Shown here piece by piece: positions 1-9,869 of a DNA stretch of 40,075 nucleotides. The notes below the pieces were generated by a model, which worked only from the letters and a program-made list of their open reading frames with translations, was not told where the DNA came from and made no database searches. The stretch covers positions 1 to 40,075 of the forward strand of contig CALPNT020000005.1 in the NCBI GenBank assembly GCA_943325005.2. The letters run 5' to 3'. Made by a program: the position numbers and the translations under genes. Position 1 is the first letter of the stretch, and each line of letters opens with the position of its first letter. The stretch is from Bifidobacterium breve. Its GTDB lineage: Bacteria > Cyanobacteriota > Cyanobacteriia > PCC-6307 > Cyanobiaceae.

Positions 1-404
1 AGCTCGCGGCCCGGCCCGTGCAGGGCCCAGTCCAGATGCTCACTCAGATTGAGACCGTGCACAGCCAGATTGTCCAGCCGTTGGATCCGCAGCCGGCGCA
101 GCAGGCCGGCCAGTTGCTCCTTGCCCTCGGCCAGCGACAGACCCGGCAGCAGCTTGCTGGTGAGCACCAGCTCGCGGCGCTGCTGGCTGTTCCGTGCTTC
201 CAGCTCCGCGAGCACTGTGCCGAGGAACGACTCGGCTGGTCCGTAGGCGGGTGCCGTTTCGAGATGGTTGATGCCGGCTTCGAGGGCGGCCGTCAGCACG
301 GCCCCCATCTGGGCGACGCTCTCCACACTGCGCATCGTGCCGAGGGTGAACAGGGAGACCGGCCGGCCGCTGCCGAAGGGCCGGCGGCCGGCCTCAGTCG
401 TCAC
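1..404 (-). CDS. aldo/keto reductase family protein (N-terminal part, runs off the window start)
   Basis: My own reverse-strand translation from GTG at 404: VTTEAGRRPFGSGRPVSLFTLGTMRSVESVAQMGAVLTAALEAGINHLETAPAYGPAESFLGTVLAELEA; 'GINHLETAPAYG' is AKR-like. Not in the ORF track because it is truncated. Confidence 0.75.
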   Translation of the reverse strand, partial: MTTEAGRRPFGSGRPVSLFTLGTMRSVESVAQMGAVLTAALEAGINHLETAPAYGPAESFLGTVLAELEARNSQQRRELVLTSKLLPGLSLAEGKEQLAGLLRRLRIQRLDNLAVHGLNLSEHLDWALHGPGRE

Positions 405-1107
405 GGCTGGGGTCGCTGCCGCCGGGGGAGGGGTTGGGCGGCTCCATGCCCGGGGAGTGGGGTGGTGCCGGCGGGGGCGCTTCGCTGGGCTCGGCTTCGA
501 CTTCGGGTTCCTGAAGCTGCTGCCGATCCTCCGGTCCGGAGCTTGCCTCGGTTTCGCTCGCGGCTTCGGTTTTCTGCTCGGCCTCGGGCTCGCCCACTCC
601 TGCGCGCTCCCCAGCGCCTTTGGCCAGATGGCGGATCAGTTCCGCTGGGCTGGTGCGTTCGAGGAAGCGGCGGAAATCAGCCTTCTCCTCGGCATCGGCG
701 GCCACATCCACGGGGATCGAGGCATCGCCGACCACCTCCTCCAGCATCCAGATGCCGCTGTCGCAGCGCAGGGCCAGGGCAATGGCATCACTGGGTCGGG
801 CATCGAGCTCGAGCGATTCACCGCTGGGCCTCAGCAGTTTCAACACGGCCCGAAAGGTGTTGTCCTCGATCGCATGGATGATCACGCGCTCCAGCCGCAG
901 CTCGCCGGCCTTGAGCAGATCCACCATCAGATCGTGGCTGAGGGGGCGGACTGGACGCCGGCCATCGAGGCCGGCCAGGATGTTCTGCGCCTGGGCCTGG
1001 TCGATCCAGATCGGCACCTGGCGACGGCCGGACGGATCGCGCAGCAACACGATCGGGCTGCGGCTGGCCGCATCCAGGCCGATCCCCGCCACTTGCATTT
1101 CAACCAT
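394..1107 (-). CDS. bifunctional nuclease family protein (DUF151) with a low-complexity acidic C-terminal tail
   Basis: ORF MVEMQVAGIGLDAASRSPIVLLRDPSGRRQVPIWIDQAQAQNIL...DNTFRAVLKL...DARPSDAIALALR matches the DUF151/BFN pattern. Confidence 0.88.
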   Translation of the reverse strand: MVEMQVAGIGLDAASRSPIVLLRDPSGRRQVPIWIDQAQAQNILAGLDGRRPVRPLSHDLMVDLLKAGELRLERVIIHAIEDNTFRAVLKLLRPSGESLELDARPSDAIALALRCDSGIWMLEEVVGDASIPVDVAADAEEKADFRRFLERTSPAELIRHLAKGAGERAGVGEPEAEQKTEAASETEASSGPEDRQQLQEPEVEAEPSEAPPPAPPHSPGMEPPNPSPGGSDPSRDD

Positions 1108-1178
1108 GATTCGGGTCCGCTCCTGGCTGTCGCCACTCCCCGCTGGTTGATTATGGCCAGAAGAACCGCGGCACAGAG

Positions 1179-1862
1179 ATGTTCACCGGACTGGTGCAGG
1201 CCATCGGCCGGTTGGAGCGCTGCCCTGACGGGGTTAAAGTGCACTTTGAGCGCTCAGGTTCCCTTGGTGTCATCGCCTTGGGTGACAGCATTGCGGTCGA
1301 CGGCATCTGCCTGACCGTGGCTGAGTGTCTTGGTCAATCCGGTGCTGCGGCCGGTTTCCGGGCCGATGTCAGTGAGGAGACCCTGCAGCGCAGCGTGCTC
1401 GGGGTGCGGGCCCAGGGCGGGCTGCCGGTCAATCTTGAGCCCGCCCTGCGCCTCTCGGATCGTCTCGGGGGCCATCTGGTCAGTGGTCATGTCGATGGGC
1501 TCGGCACGGTGCGGGCGATCCAGAGGCAGCAGGCCTCCTGGCGGCTGGAGCTGGCCTGGAATGATCCGGTCTTTGGCCGCTACGTCTGCGAGAAAGCCTC
1601 AGTGGCCGTGGATGGCGTCAGCCTCACCGTGGCCGGCTGTTCCCGCGATGGGGCCGGTTTCTGGCTTGCCGTGATCCCCCACACCTGGACCAGCACCACC
1701 CTCCAAGATCGACGCCCTGGCGATGAGGTCAATCTTGAGGCGGATCTGCTGGCTAAGTACACCGAGCGCTTGCTGGCGGCAGGACCGCTGAGTGGACCTG
1801 GGTCCAGTAACGAGGCGCCGCTGACCTCCGGCTGGCTGGCGGAGCAGGGCTGGCTCAGCTGA
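1179..1862 (+). CDS. ribE: riboflavin synthase, alpha chain
   Basis: MFTGLVQAIGRLE N-terminus; duplicated lumazine-binding domain with 'GDSIAVDGICLTV' and 'KASVAVDGVSLTVAG'. Confidence 0.95.
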   Translation: MFTGLVQAIGRLERCPDGVKVHFERSGSLGVIALGDSIAVDGICLTVAECLGQSGAAAGFRADVSEETLQRSVLGVRAQGGLPVNLEPALRLSDRLGGHLVSGHVDGLGTVRAIQRQQASWRLELAWNDPVFGRYVCEKASVAVDGVSLTVAGCSRDGAGFWLAVIPHTWTSTTLQDRRPGDEVNLEADLLAKYTERLLAAGPLSGPGSSNEAPLTSGWLAEQGWLS

Positions 1863-1946
1863 AAGCAGTTGAAAGCTGGCGCAAAACGTTTGCTCGCTTC
1901 CCGGCCCCGTCAGCTGCTGCCAACGTGGCCTGGCTCAGCTCTGTGC

Positions 1947-2351
1947 TCAGGCTGGCAGGGTGTGGTCTTCGAGCGGCAGAAGCCAGATGGCCCCGGTTTC
2001 CTTGTGGATCTCGATGCGGAACTCCTGCCCGGGTTCGAGTCCCATGCGTCGGGTGTAGGCCTGGCCAATCAGCAGGTTGCCGTTGCCATGGACCCGGGTG
2101 CGGAACTCCGCCTGGCGCCCCTTGCTCAAACCGGCGCCACTGCCAGCGGCATTGGAAGGAAGGCTGTAGCCCTTCGCCGCCACCAGGGCACGATAAAAGC
2201 TCTTTTTCAGCACCCTCCCACTCGGTCCGACGTAACCGCAGGCCCGGGCGATCTGATCTTCCGGGCGGTTGCTCAGCGATCGGGCTTTGTCGAGCAGCTC
2301 CTTGCCTTCAAGCATGGGGCCCGTTCCGTCGGTACTTCTGGTGCCAGCCAT
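1947..2351 (-). CDS. AbrB-like transcriptional regulator (cyanobacterial cyAbrB type)
   Basis: MAGTRSTDGTGPMLEGKELLDKARSLSNRPEDQIARACGYVG...FYRALVAAKG resembles cyAbrB proteins. Confidence 0.85.
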   Translation of the reverse strand: MAGTRSTDGTGPMLEGKELLDKARSLSNRPEDQIARACGYVGPSGRVLKKSFYRALVAAKGYSLPSNAAGSGAGLSKGRQAEFRTRVHGNGNLLIGQAYTRRMGLEPGQEFRIEIHKETGAIWLLPLEDHTLPA

Positions 2352-2423
2352 CGGGCCGATGTGCGGGATGCAATGAAGTGATTGTGGCGAAGAAACCGGG
2401 CATTGGCCAATCAGGTGGGGAGT

Positions 2424-3083
2424 TCAGAGGAGATAGAGAATCCCGTAGAGCACCACCCAGATGCCATCGACGAAGTGCCAGTAAAGCTCGGCGGCCTCCA
2501 GGCCGAAATGGTCCTGTTGGGTGATGCGCCCCCCCTGGCGGGCCTGCCACCAGACGATCAGGATGCAAATCACCCCCAGGGTGACATGCAGACCATGGAA
2601 GCCGGTCAGGGCGTAGAAGGTGCTGGCGAACAGGTTGTCGGTGAGGCCAAACGGCAGGTTGAAATACTCCACCATCTGGCCGGCGAGAAAGGCGACTCCA
2701 AGAGCCACTGTGCCCAGTAGCCAGCTGCGGCAGGCCGCTTGATTACCGGCCCGTAGGTTGCTGCCAGCCCGATGGAAGGTGAAGCTGCTGATCACCAGCA
2801 GCGCTGTGTTGATCGTCGGCAGGATCAGCTCAAGTTCGTAGCTGGAGTCGGCCGGCAGTGGATTGACGGCCCGGAAGGTGAGATAGGCGGCAAAGAAACC
2901 GGCAAAGGTCATGCCATCGGCCACCAGAAAAGTGGCCAGTCCGAACAGGCGGGCATCAACATGGCCGCCATGGTCATCAGCACCATGGGCTGGGGCGCCA
3001 TGGGCCTGGCTGGTCGAGTCGGCCTCGATGGCTGATCGAGGTGCTCCGGCCGGATTGGCGGAGCCTGGGGCGAGGCTGGTCAT
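2424..3083 (-). CDS. ctaE: cytochrome c oxidase subunit III
   Basis: MTSLAPGSANPAG...; 'GFHGLHVTLGVICI' and 'AAELYWHFVDGIWVVLYGILYLL' motifs; ATGA overlap with ctaD. Confidence 0.95.
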   Translation of the reverse strand: MTSLAPGSANPAGAPRSAIEADSTSQAHGAPAHGADDHGGHVDARLFGLATFLVADGMTFAGFFAAYLTFRAVNPLPADSSYELELILPTINTALLVISSFTFHRAGSNLRAGNQAACRSWLLGTVALGVAFLAGQMVEYFNLPFGLTDNLFASTFYALTGFHGLHVTLGVICILIVWWQARQGGRITQQDHFGLEAAELYWHFVDGIWVVLYGILYLL

Positions 3084-4750
3084 CGTTTTCCTCCAAACCA
3101 AAGATCAGCGCCGCTGGCGACCCGAAGATCAATCTTGCCTTCAGGTATCCCGTAGTCGTAAGGATGGGTCACCAAGGGCGCTTCGCCCACCCAGTTCTCC
3201 ACCGGGGGCGGCGAGGTGGTAAGCCATTCAGGAGTGAGGGCCTTCCAGGGATTGTCTCCGGCGAGCTCGCCGGCGAAAGCACTCCAGATGACATTGATCA
3301 GGAACGGCAGGGTGCTGATCGCCATCAGCAGGGCACCGACACTGCTCACCTGGTTGAGGGTGGTGAAAGAGGGGTCGTATTCAGCTACCCGCCTGGGCAT
3401 GCCATTGAGGCCCAGCCAATGCTGGGGAGTGAAGCAGAGATTGAAGCCGATGAACGTGAGCAGGAAGTGCAGACGGCCCAGATCTTCATTGAGCATCCTG
3501 CCAGTGAATTTCGGGTACCAGTGGTACACGGAGGCGAAGATCACGAAGACAGTGCCGCCATAAACGATGTAGTGGAAGTGAGCCACCACAAAGTAGGTGT
3601 CGTGGACATGGATGTCAAAGGGAACCTGGGCCAGGGCTACGCCAGTGATGCCCCCGAACACAAAGTTGATGATGAAACCGCAGGAGAACAGCATGGCGCT
3701 GTTCAGAGCCAGTTTGCCGCCCCAGAGGGTTGCCAGCCAGTTGAAAAACTTGATGCCGGTTGGAACGGCGATGAACGAGGTGGCAATCGTGAAAAACAGC
3801 CGCATCCAGGGTGGGGTGCCACTGGTGAACATGTGATGCGCCCAGACAACCAAGCCAAGCACCACAATCGCAAGAATGGAATACACCATGGTTGTGTAGC
3901 CGAACAGCGGCTTGCGTGCATGAATCGGCAGGATTTCGCTGACCAAGCCGAACGCCGGCAGCACCATGATGTAAACGGCTGGATGGGAGTAGAACCAGAA
4001 AAGATGCTGGTAGACCACCACATTGCCGCCGAGGGCCGGATTGAAGAAGCCGGTGTGGGCAATGATGTCGAAGCTCAGCAGAATCAAAGTTCCTGCCAGC
4101 ACAGGGGTGGACAGCACCACCAGAATGCTGGTTCCAAGCATGGCCCAGCAGTACATCGGCAGTTGCATCAGCTTCAGGCCTGGGCGCCGCAGCTTCAAGA
4201 TGGTGGCGATGAAGTTGATCCCACCGAAGATGGAGCTGCCGCCCAGCAGCAGCACGCTCAGAATCCAGATCACCTGACCGATGGCGGGTGTGGAGAGGCT
4301 CAGTGGCGGGTAGGCAGTCCAGCCAGATTGGGCTGCGCCACCGGCAACGAAGTAGCTGGCGATCAACAGGATGCCGGCTGGAGGAATGAGCCAGAAGGCC
4401 ACGGCGTTGAGCCGGGGGAAGGCCATGTCCCGGGCGCCGACATAAAAGGGAATCAAGTAGTTGCCGAAGGCACCATTCACAACCGGCACGATCCAGAGAA
4501 AGATCATTACCGTGCCATGTAGCGTGAGCACCTCGTTGTAGGTTTCGCGGCTCACGAAATCACTGATCGGGCTGGCCAGCTCGGTGCGGATCACTCCAGC
4601 AAGAGCACCACCTATGAAATAGAAGATGAAGCCCGTAACCAGGTATTGAAGTCCGATCACCTTGTGATCGAGGCTGAAGCTGAAATACTTCAGCCAACCC
4701 TGGGGTTGCAGCCCTTGGGGTTCAAAGTCTGTGGGTGAGGCGACGGTCAT
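3080..4750 (-). CDS. ctaD: cytochrome c oxidase subunit I
   Basis: 556-aa ORF with 'HLFWFYSHPAVYIMVLPAFG' and 'HDTYFVVAHFHYIVYGG' heme-copper oxidase motifs. Confidence 0.97.
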   Translation of the reverse strand: MTVASPTDFEPQGLQPQGWLKYFSFSLDHKVIGLQYLVTGFIFYFIGGALAGVIRTELASPISDFVSRETYNEVLTLHGTVMIFLWIVPVVNGAFGNYLIPFYVGARDMAFPRLNAVAFWLIPPAGILLIASYFVAGGAAQSGWTAYPPLSLSTPAIGQVIWILSVLLLGGSSIFGGINFIATILKLRRPGLKLMQLPMYCWAMLGTSILVVLSTPVLAGTLILLSFDIIAHTGFFNPALGGNVVVYQHLFWFYSHPAVYIMVLPAFGLVSEILPIHARKPLFGYTTMVYSILAIVVLGLVVWAHHMFTSGTPPWMRLFFTIATSFIAVPTGIKFFNWLATLWGGKLALNSAMLFSCGFIINFVFGGITGVALAQVPFDIHVHDTYFVVAHFHYIVYGGTVFVIFASVYHWYPKFTGRMLNEDLGRLHFLLTFIGFNLCFTPQHWLGLNGMPRRVAEYDPSFTTLNQVSSVGALLMAISTLPFLINVIWSAFAGELAGDNPWKALTPEWLTTSPPPVENWVGEAPLVTHPYDYGIPEGKIDLRVASGADLWFGGKR

Positions 4751-4788
4751 GGATCGGAGGAGAGGGTCTGCAGCTGCGTTGACTGGGA

Positions 4789-5685
4789 TCAGGCGGTGGG
4801 GTTGAGGTTGATACTGGCCACAGTGGCCGGTATCGGCTTGGGCGGAGCGTTTTTCTCAAACCATTGATGGAAGGCCTCTTCCTCGTGAACCACGACGGTG
4901 GAGCGCATGCCACCGTGATAAGGCCCGCAGAGTTCAGCGCAGATGATCGGATAGCTGCCGGCGCGGGTGGCTGTGAACGAAAGCACGGTGGGCTGGCCTG
5001 GAATGACGTCTTGCTTGAGGCGGAATTGAGGGACCCAGAAGGCGTGAATCACATCGTTGGCCTTCATCCTGAGCTCCACCGGCTGATTGACCGGAACATG
5101 GAGCTCGCCGCTGGTGATATCGCCCTCTGGATAATGGAAGATAAAAGCAAACTGCATGGCGGTCACCTCCACCGGCAGCGTGCCTTCGGCACTATCGCTA
5201 CTGCCGATCCCTGCCCACACACGGGGCTCATTGGCTGAACTCCCAGATTCCGAACTGGTAGGGGCGGAAGACATTGAAGCTTGCATCACATCAGGAGAAT
5301 GATGCATGGCGCTATGATCATTCAGTGAAACCATTCCGCCCATGCGCTCATAAATATCGTAGCTATAGATGCCAACAAATAACACCACAATGGCGGGAAT
5401 TGCCGTCCAGACAATTTCTAGAGGCAGATTGCCTTCGATCGCAACGCCATCGGCCAGGTCACCAGGACGCCTGCGGAATCGAACCAGGCTGAACACCACG
5501 AGCCCGACGATTCCAATGAAAAGAATTGTGCCAATACTGAAGAGAACCTGGAACAGCGAGTCGTAAACGGGGGCATTGGTGCTCGCGTCAAGCGGCAGCA
5601 GCTGAACGTTCTGACCGACCCATAGCCCTACCAGCACGAGGACCATGCCGAGCAGCAGAGTGATCAGGGTGGAAGGAATGGCCAA
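4789..5685 (-). CDS. ctaC: cytochrome c oxidase subunit II
   Basis: Two N-terminal TM segments; CuA motif 'CAELCGPYHGGM'; adjacent to ctaD/ctaE. Confidence 0.95.
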   Translation of the reverse strand: MAIPSTLITLLLGMVLVLVGLWVGQNVQLLPLDASTNAPVYDSLFQVLFSIGTILFIGIVGLVVFSLVRFRRRPGDLADGVAIEGNLPLEIVWTAIPAIVVLFVGIYSYDIYERMGGMVSLNDHSAMHHSPDVMQASMSSAPTSSESGSSANEPRVWAGIGSSDSAEGTLPVEVTAMQFAFIFHYPEGDITSGELHVPVNQPVELRMKANDVIHAFWVPQFRLKQDVIPGQPTVLSFTATRAGSYPIICAELCGPYHGGMRSTVVVHEEEAFHQWFEKNAPPKPIPATVASINLNPTA

Positions 5686-5850
5686 GTGGACGTCACCGAT
5701 CGGGTTCCACCCTATGGATTTCGGCCCCGGATGGCGAGTCGCCCAGTAGCGAGAACAGCAATTCCCAATAATCTTTCCATTTAGGTGCTGAGATGTGCGG
5801 GATCGCTCATCTGCTCAAACTCGCTAACTTAGATCTCCGATCTCAAGGCG

Positions 5851-6903
5851 GTGGTGTTCCTGCAATCTCCGCTTCACAGCCGCGTCCAGATCGCTGCTGA
5901 CTTTGCGCCACCGCCGCAGGAGCATGACTTGCCTCAACTTGGCGGCAGCTCCGATCAGGCCTGCGCTTCTTCCGGCCTGCAGCGCACGTTCACTTTGTTG
6001 ACGGGCCATCTGGTGGTGGCCCTCGTTGCCCTGGTGGTGATCGGGGGGACCACCAGGGTGATGGAGGCGGGGCTGGCCTGCCCGGACTGGCCCCTTTGTT
6101 ATGGGGCCTTGCTGCCAGGTCGTCAGATGAACCTTCAGGTTTTTCTGGAGTGGTTCCACCGCCTGGATGCCTTTCTGGTAGGCCTGGCTCTGCTGGTGCT
6201 GAGCGCGCTTTCGCTCGTCTATCGCTCGCGTCTGCCTGGTTGGCTCCCCTGGCTGTCGGCTGCTGCTCTGGTCCTGGTAGCGGGCCAGGGTCTGCTCGGG
6301 GCTCTCACCGTCCTCCACCTGCTGGAGGCTTCCACCGTCACGGCGCATCTAGCCACGGCTCTGCTGTTGGTGCTGTTGCTGAGCGGCTTGCATCAGCGCC
6401 TGCTGGTTGCTTTCAGCCAGCCAGCGGCTACGGCGACGACCCCAGCCACCCCGCTGTGGTGGCGTTTATTACTGGTTGCGCCGGTGCTGCTGGTGCTGGC
6501 TCAGTGCGTGCTGGGAGGCGCCATGGCCAGCCAATGGAGCGCTGATCTCTGCTTTGCGGCCGGCCAGGCTTGTGCCTGGTTGCTGGCCCATCGGTTGCTG
6601 GCCTATCCGGCAGCCCTGTCGGTTTTGCTGCTGGCGCTGGGTTCTTTGATCTTGCGTGCGCCAGCCGACGCAGCTCCAGTCCAACCCATGCGTGCCTTCG
6701 CTGTGGCGGGTGCGGGCCTGGTGATGCTGCAGGTGCTGTTGGGGGTCACCACCTTGCGCCTGGCGTTGGCGGTGCCTGCGGTCACCGTGGCCCATCAATT
6801 GGTGGCCGCCCTGCTGGTGGCCGTTCTCGGTGCTCTGCTTGGCCGTAGTTGGCCAGGCACTGGAGCTCTTACTCAGTCCAATCTGGAGGTCGATCATGGT
6901 TAG
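5851..6903 (+). CDS. ctaA: heme A synthase (COX15/CtaA family); exact start uncertain
   Basis: '[24 protein letters not shown]', '[12 protein letters not shown]', '[14 protein letters not shown]' motifs; divergent from ctaCDE. Confidence 0.92.
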   Translation: MVFLQSPLHSRVQIAADFAPPPQEHDLPQLGGSSDQACASSGLQRTFTLLTGHLVVALVALVVIGGTTRVMEAGLACPDWPLCYGALLPGRQMNLQVFLEWFHRLDAFLVGLALLVLSALSLVYRSRLPGWLPWLSAAALVLVAGQGLLGALTVLHLLEASTVTAHLATALLLVLLLSGLHQRLLVAFSQPAATATTPATPLWWRLLLVAPVLLVLAQCVLGGAMASQWSADLCFAAGQACAWLLAHRLLAYPAALSVLLLALGSLILRAPADAAPVQPMRAFAVAGAGLVMLQVLLGVTTLRLALAVPAVTVAHQLVAALLVAVLGALLGRSWPGTGALTQSNLEVDHG

Positions 6904-7888
6904 TGCCAATGTTTTGGCGCCTCAGGTTTCGCAGCCCGTTGCCGAGGCGGTGGCGATTCGACCCTCGGTACGGCTGCCGGCCTGGCTTGAAGTGGCCAAG
7001 CCCCGGCTGATTCCCCTGCTGCTGGCCACCACGCTGGCGGGCATGGCGGTCACCCCCGACTGGCCCCCATCGCCGCTTCGCCTCACCTGCACCCTGCTGG
7101 GCGGGGCGATGGCCTCCGCGGCTGCCGGCGTCCTCAATTGTCTATGGGAGGAGGAACTCGACGGCCGCATGCAGCGCACCAGCCGCCGGGCCTTGCCGTC
7201 GGGCCGTCTGGCCAGCCGCCAGGCGTTTGCCCTGGCGATCGCCCTCACCCTGGCCTCAATCGCCTTGCTGGTCTACGGCGTCAATCCCCTGGCAGCCAGC
7301 CTTGCCCTCCTGGGTCTGTGCAGCTACGTGCTGCTTTACACCGCCCTGCTCAAGCCCCGTACGACCCAGAACATCGTGGTCGGCGGAGTGGCGGGTGCGA
7401 TCCCGCCGCTGGTGGGGGCTGCAGCCGCCAGCGGCTCGCTCGGCTGGTCTGCCTGGTGGCTGTTCAGCCTGGTGATGGTTTGGACACCGGCCCATTTCTG
7501 GTCTCTGGCCCTGCTGCTGCGCGAGGACTACCGCTCCGTCGGCATCCCGATGCTGCCGGTGGTGCGGGGTGTGGTGCTCACGGCCCGCGAAATCGGCCGT
7601 TACAGCTGGGTCACGGTTGGCCTCAGCCTCCTGGGAATCCTGGTGGTGCCTAGCGGCGGCTGGCTGTATGGCTTGCTTGTGCTGCCCTTCAACGGCCGCC
7701 TGCTGCAGCTGAGCGGTCGTCTCAGCCACTCGCCTGAGGATCCGCGCATGGCCCGCAGCCTGTTTCGCTGGTCGATCCTTTACCTGTTCGGCATCTGTCT
7801 GTTGCTGTTGCTGGCCCGCACACCCCAGGCCTCGGCGGTTCAGCTCACGTCTCTGGTCGATCTGTGGAACGCTTTGCCCTCCCTTTGA
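6896..7888 (+). CDS. ctaB: protoheme IX farnesyltransferase
   Basis: From [11 protein letters not shown]; UbiA-type '[26 protein letters not shown]'; '[21 protein letters not shown]'-like segment; follows ctaA with a short overlap. Confidence 0.93.
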   Translation: MVSANVLAPQVSQPVAEAVAIRPSVRLPAWLEVAKPRLIPLLLATTLAGMAVTPDWPPSPLRLTCTLLGGAMASAAAGVLNCLWEEELDGRMQRTSRRALPSGRLASRQAFALAIALTLASIALLVYGVNPLAASLALLGLCSYVLLYTALLKPRTTQNIVVGGVAGAIPPLVGAAAASGSLGWSAWWLFSLVMVWTPAHFWSLALLLREDYRSVGIPMLPVVRGVVLTAREIGRYSWVTVGLSLLGILVVPSGGWLYGLLVLPFNGRLLQLSGRLSHSPEDPRMARSLFRWSILYLFGICLLLLLARTPQASAVQLTSLVDLWNALPSL

Positions 7889-7942
7889 GCCCCCGGTGCT
7901 GCCTAGATTGCGCGGCCACGTTGTCGCGGGAGAGATCCGAGC

Positions 7943-8968
7943 TTGATTGAGCTCCAACACCTCAGCAAACAGTTTGGCGGTGGCTCCGGGCTGACTTCGG
8001 TCCAGGCCCTGGACGATCTCTGCCTGAGCGTCCCGGAGGGCTGTCTCTTTGGGCTGCTGGGGCCCAACGGAGCCGGGAAGACCACCGCCCTGCGCATCCT
8101 CTGCACCCTGCTGGCCCCCGATGCCGGCAGCGTCACCGTCGCGGGCCTCGATGTCCTGAGCGAGCCCCGGGCCGTGCGGCGCCTGCTGGGTTATGTGGCC
8201 CAGGAGGTGGCGATCGACAAGATCCTCAGTGGTCGCGAGCTGCTGACCCTCCAAGGCGACCTGTATCACTTGGCTGCTGCCGAACGCCATGGCCGCATCG
8301 CTGAGCTGATTGGTCTGCTCGGCATGGAGGAGTGGATCGATCGGCGCTGCGGCACCTATTCAGGCGGGATGCGGCGCCGGCTGGATCTGGCGGCCGGATT
8401 GCTGCACCGGCCGCGGCTGCTGGTGCTCGATGAGCCGACGGTCGGCCTCGACATCGAGAGTCGCGCCGCGATCTGGCAGGTGCTGCAGCAGCTGCGGGAT
8501 CAGGGCACCACCGTGCTGCTCAGCAGCCACTACCTCGAAGAAGTGGATGCCCTGGCGGATCGTCTGGCCATTGTTGAGGCTGGTCGGGTGATCGCCGAGG
8601 GAACGCCTGAAGCCCTGAAAAATGCCCTGGGCGGCGATCGGGTGACCCTGCGAGTGCGGGAGTTCAGCGATGCGGGCGAAGCGGCCCGGGTGCAGGCTCT
8701 GTTGCAGGACTGTCCAGGTGTGCGCCAGGTGGTTGTCAATCGCTCCCAGGGCTATTCACTCAACCTTGTGGTGCAGGACGGTGACGTGATCGAACGCCTG
8801 CGCCACCAGTTGGCCGCGGCCGAGCTGCCGGTTTTTGCGCTCGCCCAGAGCCGCCCCAGCCTCGATGATGTCTACCTTCAGGCCACCGGTCGCACCCTGA
8901 TGGATGCGGAACTCTCGGTGGCCGGCCTGCGCGATCCCAAGCTCGAACGCAAGCAGTCGATGCGCTGA
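7943..8968 (+). CDS. ABC-2 type exporter ATP-binding protein (DrrA-like)
   Basis: Walker A 'GLLGPNGAGKTTAL', signature 'YSGGMRRRLDLA', Walker B 'LLVLDEPTVGLD'. Confidence 0.93.
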   Translation: MIELQHLSKQFGGGSGLTSVQALDDLCLSVPEGCLFGLLGPNGAGKTTALRILCTLLAPDAGSVTVAGLDVLSEPRAVRRLLGYVAQEVAIDKILSGRELLTLQGDLYHLAAAERHGRIAELIGLLGMEEWIDRRCGTYSGGMRRRLDLAAGLLHRPRLLVLDEPTVGLDIESRAAIWQVLQQLRDQGTTVLLSSHYLEEVDALADRLAIVEAGRVIAEGTPEALKNALGGDRVTLRVREFSDAGEAARVQALLQDCPGVRQVVVNRSQGYSLNLVVQDGDVIERLRHQLAAAELPVFALAQSRPSLDDVYLQATGRTLMDAELSVAGLRDPKLERKQSMR

Positions 8969-8999
8969 GTCGCGCCCTTCGTTTTTCGTCACCCCCACG

Positions 9000-9863
9000 A
9001 TGACCAGCGCCACCCCCTCCCTGGGCCCTCTGCGGGCCGTTGCTGCTGAGCCCTCTGCTTTCGCCGAGATTCGTCAGGAAACCCTGGCGCTGACGCGCCG
9101 TCTGTTCGTGCAGCTGGTCCGGCGGCCCTCCACCCTGGTGGCGGGTGTGCTGCAGCCCCTGATCTGGCTGGTGTTGTTCGGTGCCCTCTTCGCCAATGCC
9201 CCGGAGGGACTGCTGCCTGGTGGGGGCAGTTATGGCCGCTTTCTGGGTGCCGGCGTGATCGTGTTCACCGCCTTCAGCGCCGCCCTCAATGCTGGGCTGC
9301 CGGTGATGTTTGATCGGGAGTTCGGCTTCCTCAATCGGTTGCTGGTGGCGCCGCTGCGTTCCCGTAGCTCGATTGTGCTGGCTTCGGTGCTGTACATCAC
9401 CAGTCTCAGCCTGGTGCAGAGCCTGGCGATCATGGTGACGGCCGCCCTGTTGGGCTATGGCTGGCCGGGCGCCGCTGGGCTGCTGCTGGTGCTGGTTACC
9501 CTGCTGCTGCTCGTCTTCGCCGTCACCGCCCTCAGCCTTGGCCTGGCTTTCGCCCTGCCGGGCCACATTGAGTTGATTGCCGTGATCTTTGTTGCCAACC
9601 TGCCGTTGCTGTTTGCCAGCACCGCTTTGGCTCCCATCTCCTTCATGCCGACCTGGTTGGGCTGGCTAGCGGCGCTGAATCCCCTTACCTTCGCGATTGA
9701 ACCCATCCGTGCCGCCTATGGCGGAGCGTTCCACCTCTCCAATGTGGTGCTGAACGCTCCCTACGGCGATCTCAGCGCTGCCACCTGTCTCGGGATCCTG
9801 GCGGCACTGGCGGTGGGTCTTTTCCTGGCGATTCGTCCCCTGCTCGATCGCAAACTCACCTGA
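9000..9863 (+). CDS. ABC-2 type exporter permease
   Basis: From MTSATPSLGPLRA; six TM-like segments, 'PLIWLVLFGALF', 'LNPLTFAIEPIRAAYGG'; immediately follows the ATPase. Confidence 0.9.
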   Translation: MTSATPSLGPLRAVAAEPSAFAEIRQETLALTRRLFVQLVRRPSTLVAGVLQPLIWLVLFGALFANAPEGLLPGGGSYGRFLGAGVIVFTAFSAALNAGLPVMFDREFGFLNRLLVAPLRSRSSIVLASVLYITSLSLVQSLAIMVTAALLGYGWPGAAGLLLVLVTLLLLVFAVTALSLGLAFALPGHIELIAVIFVANLPLLFASTALAPISFMPTWLGWLAALNPLTFAIEPIRAAYGGAFHLSNVVLNAPYGDLSAATCLGILAALAVGLFLAIRPLLDRKLT

Positions 9864-9869
9864 ACCACC

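Noticed and set aside
3041-4522. 493-aa plus-strand ORF over ctaD
   Set aside because: Antisense shadow of ctaD; Q/H/G-rich composition without family motifs, while the minus strand encodes clear subunit I.
7256-8290. 344-aa minus-strand ORF (and 8760..9566) over ctaB/ABC genes
   Set aside because: Q/H-rich antisense artefacts of high-GC coding DNA.
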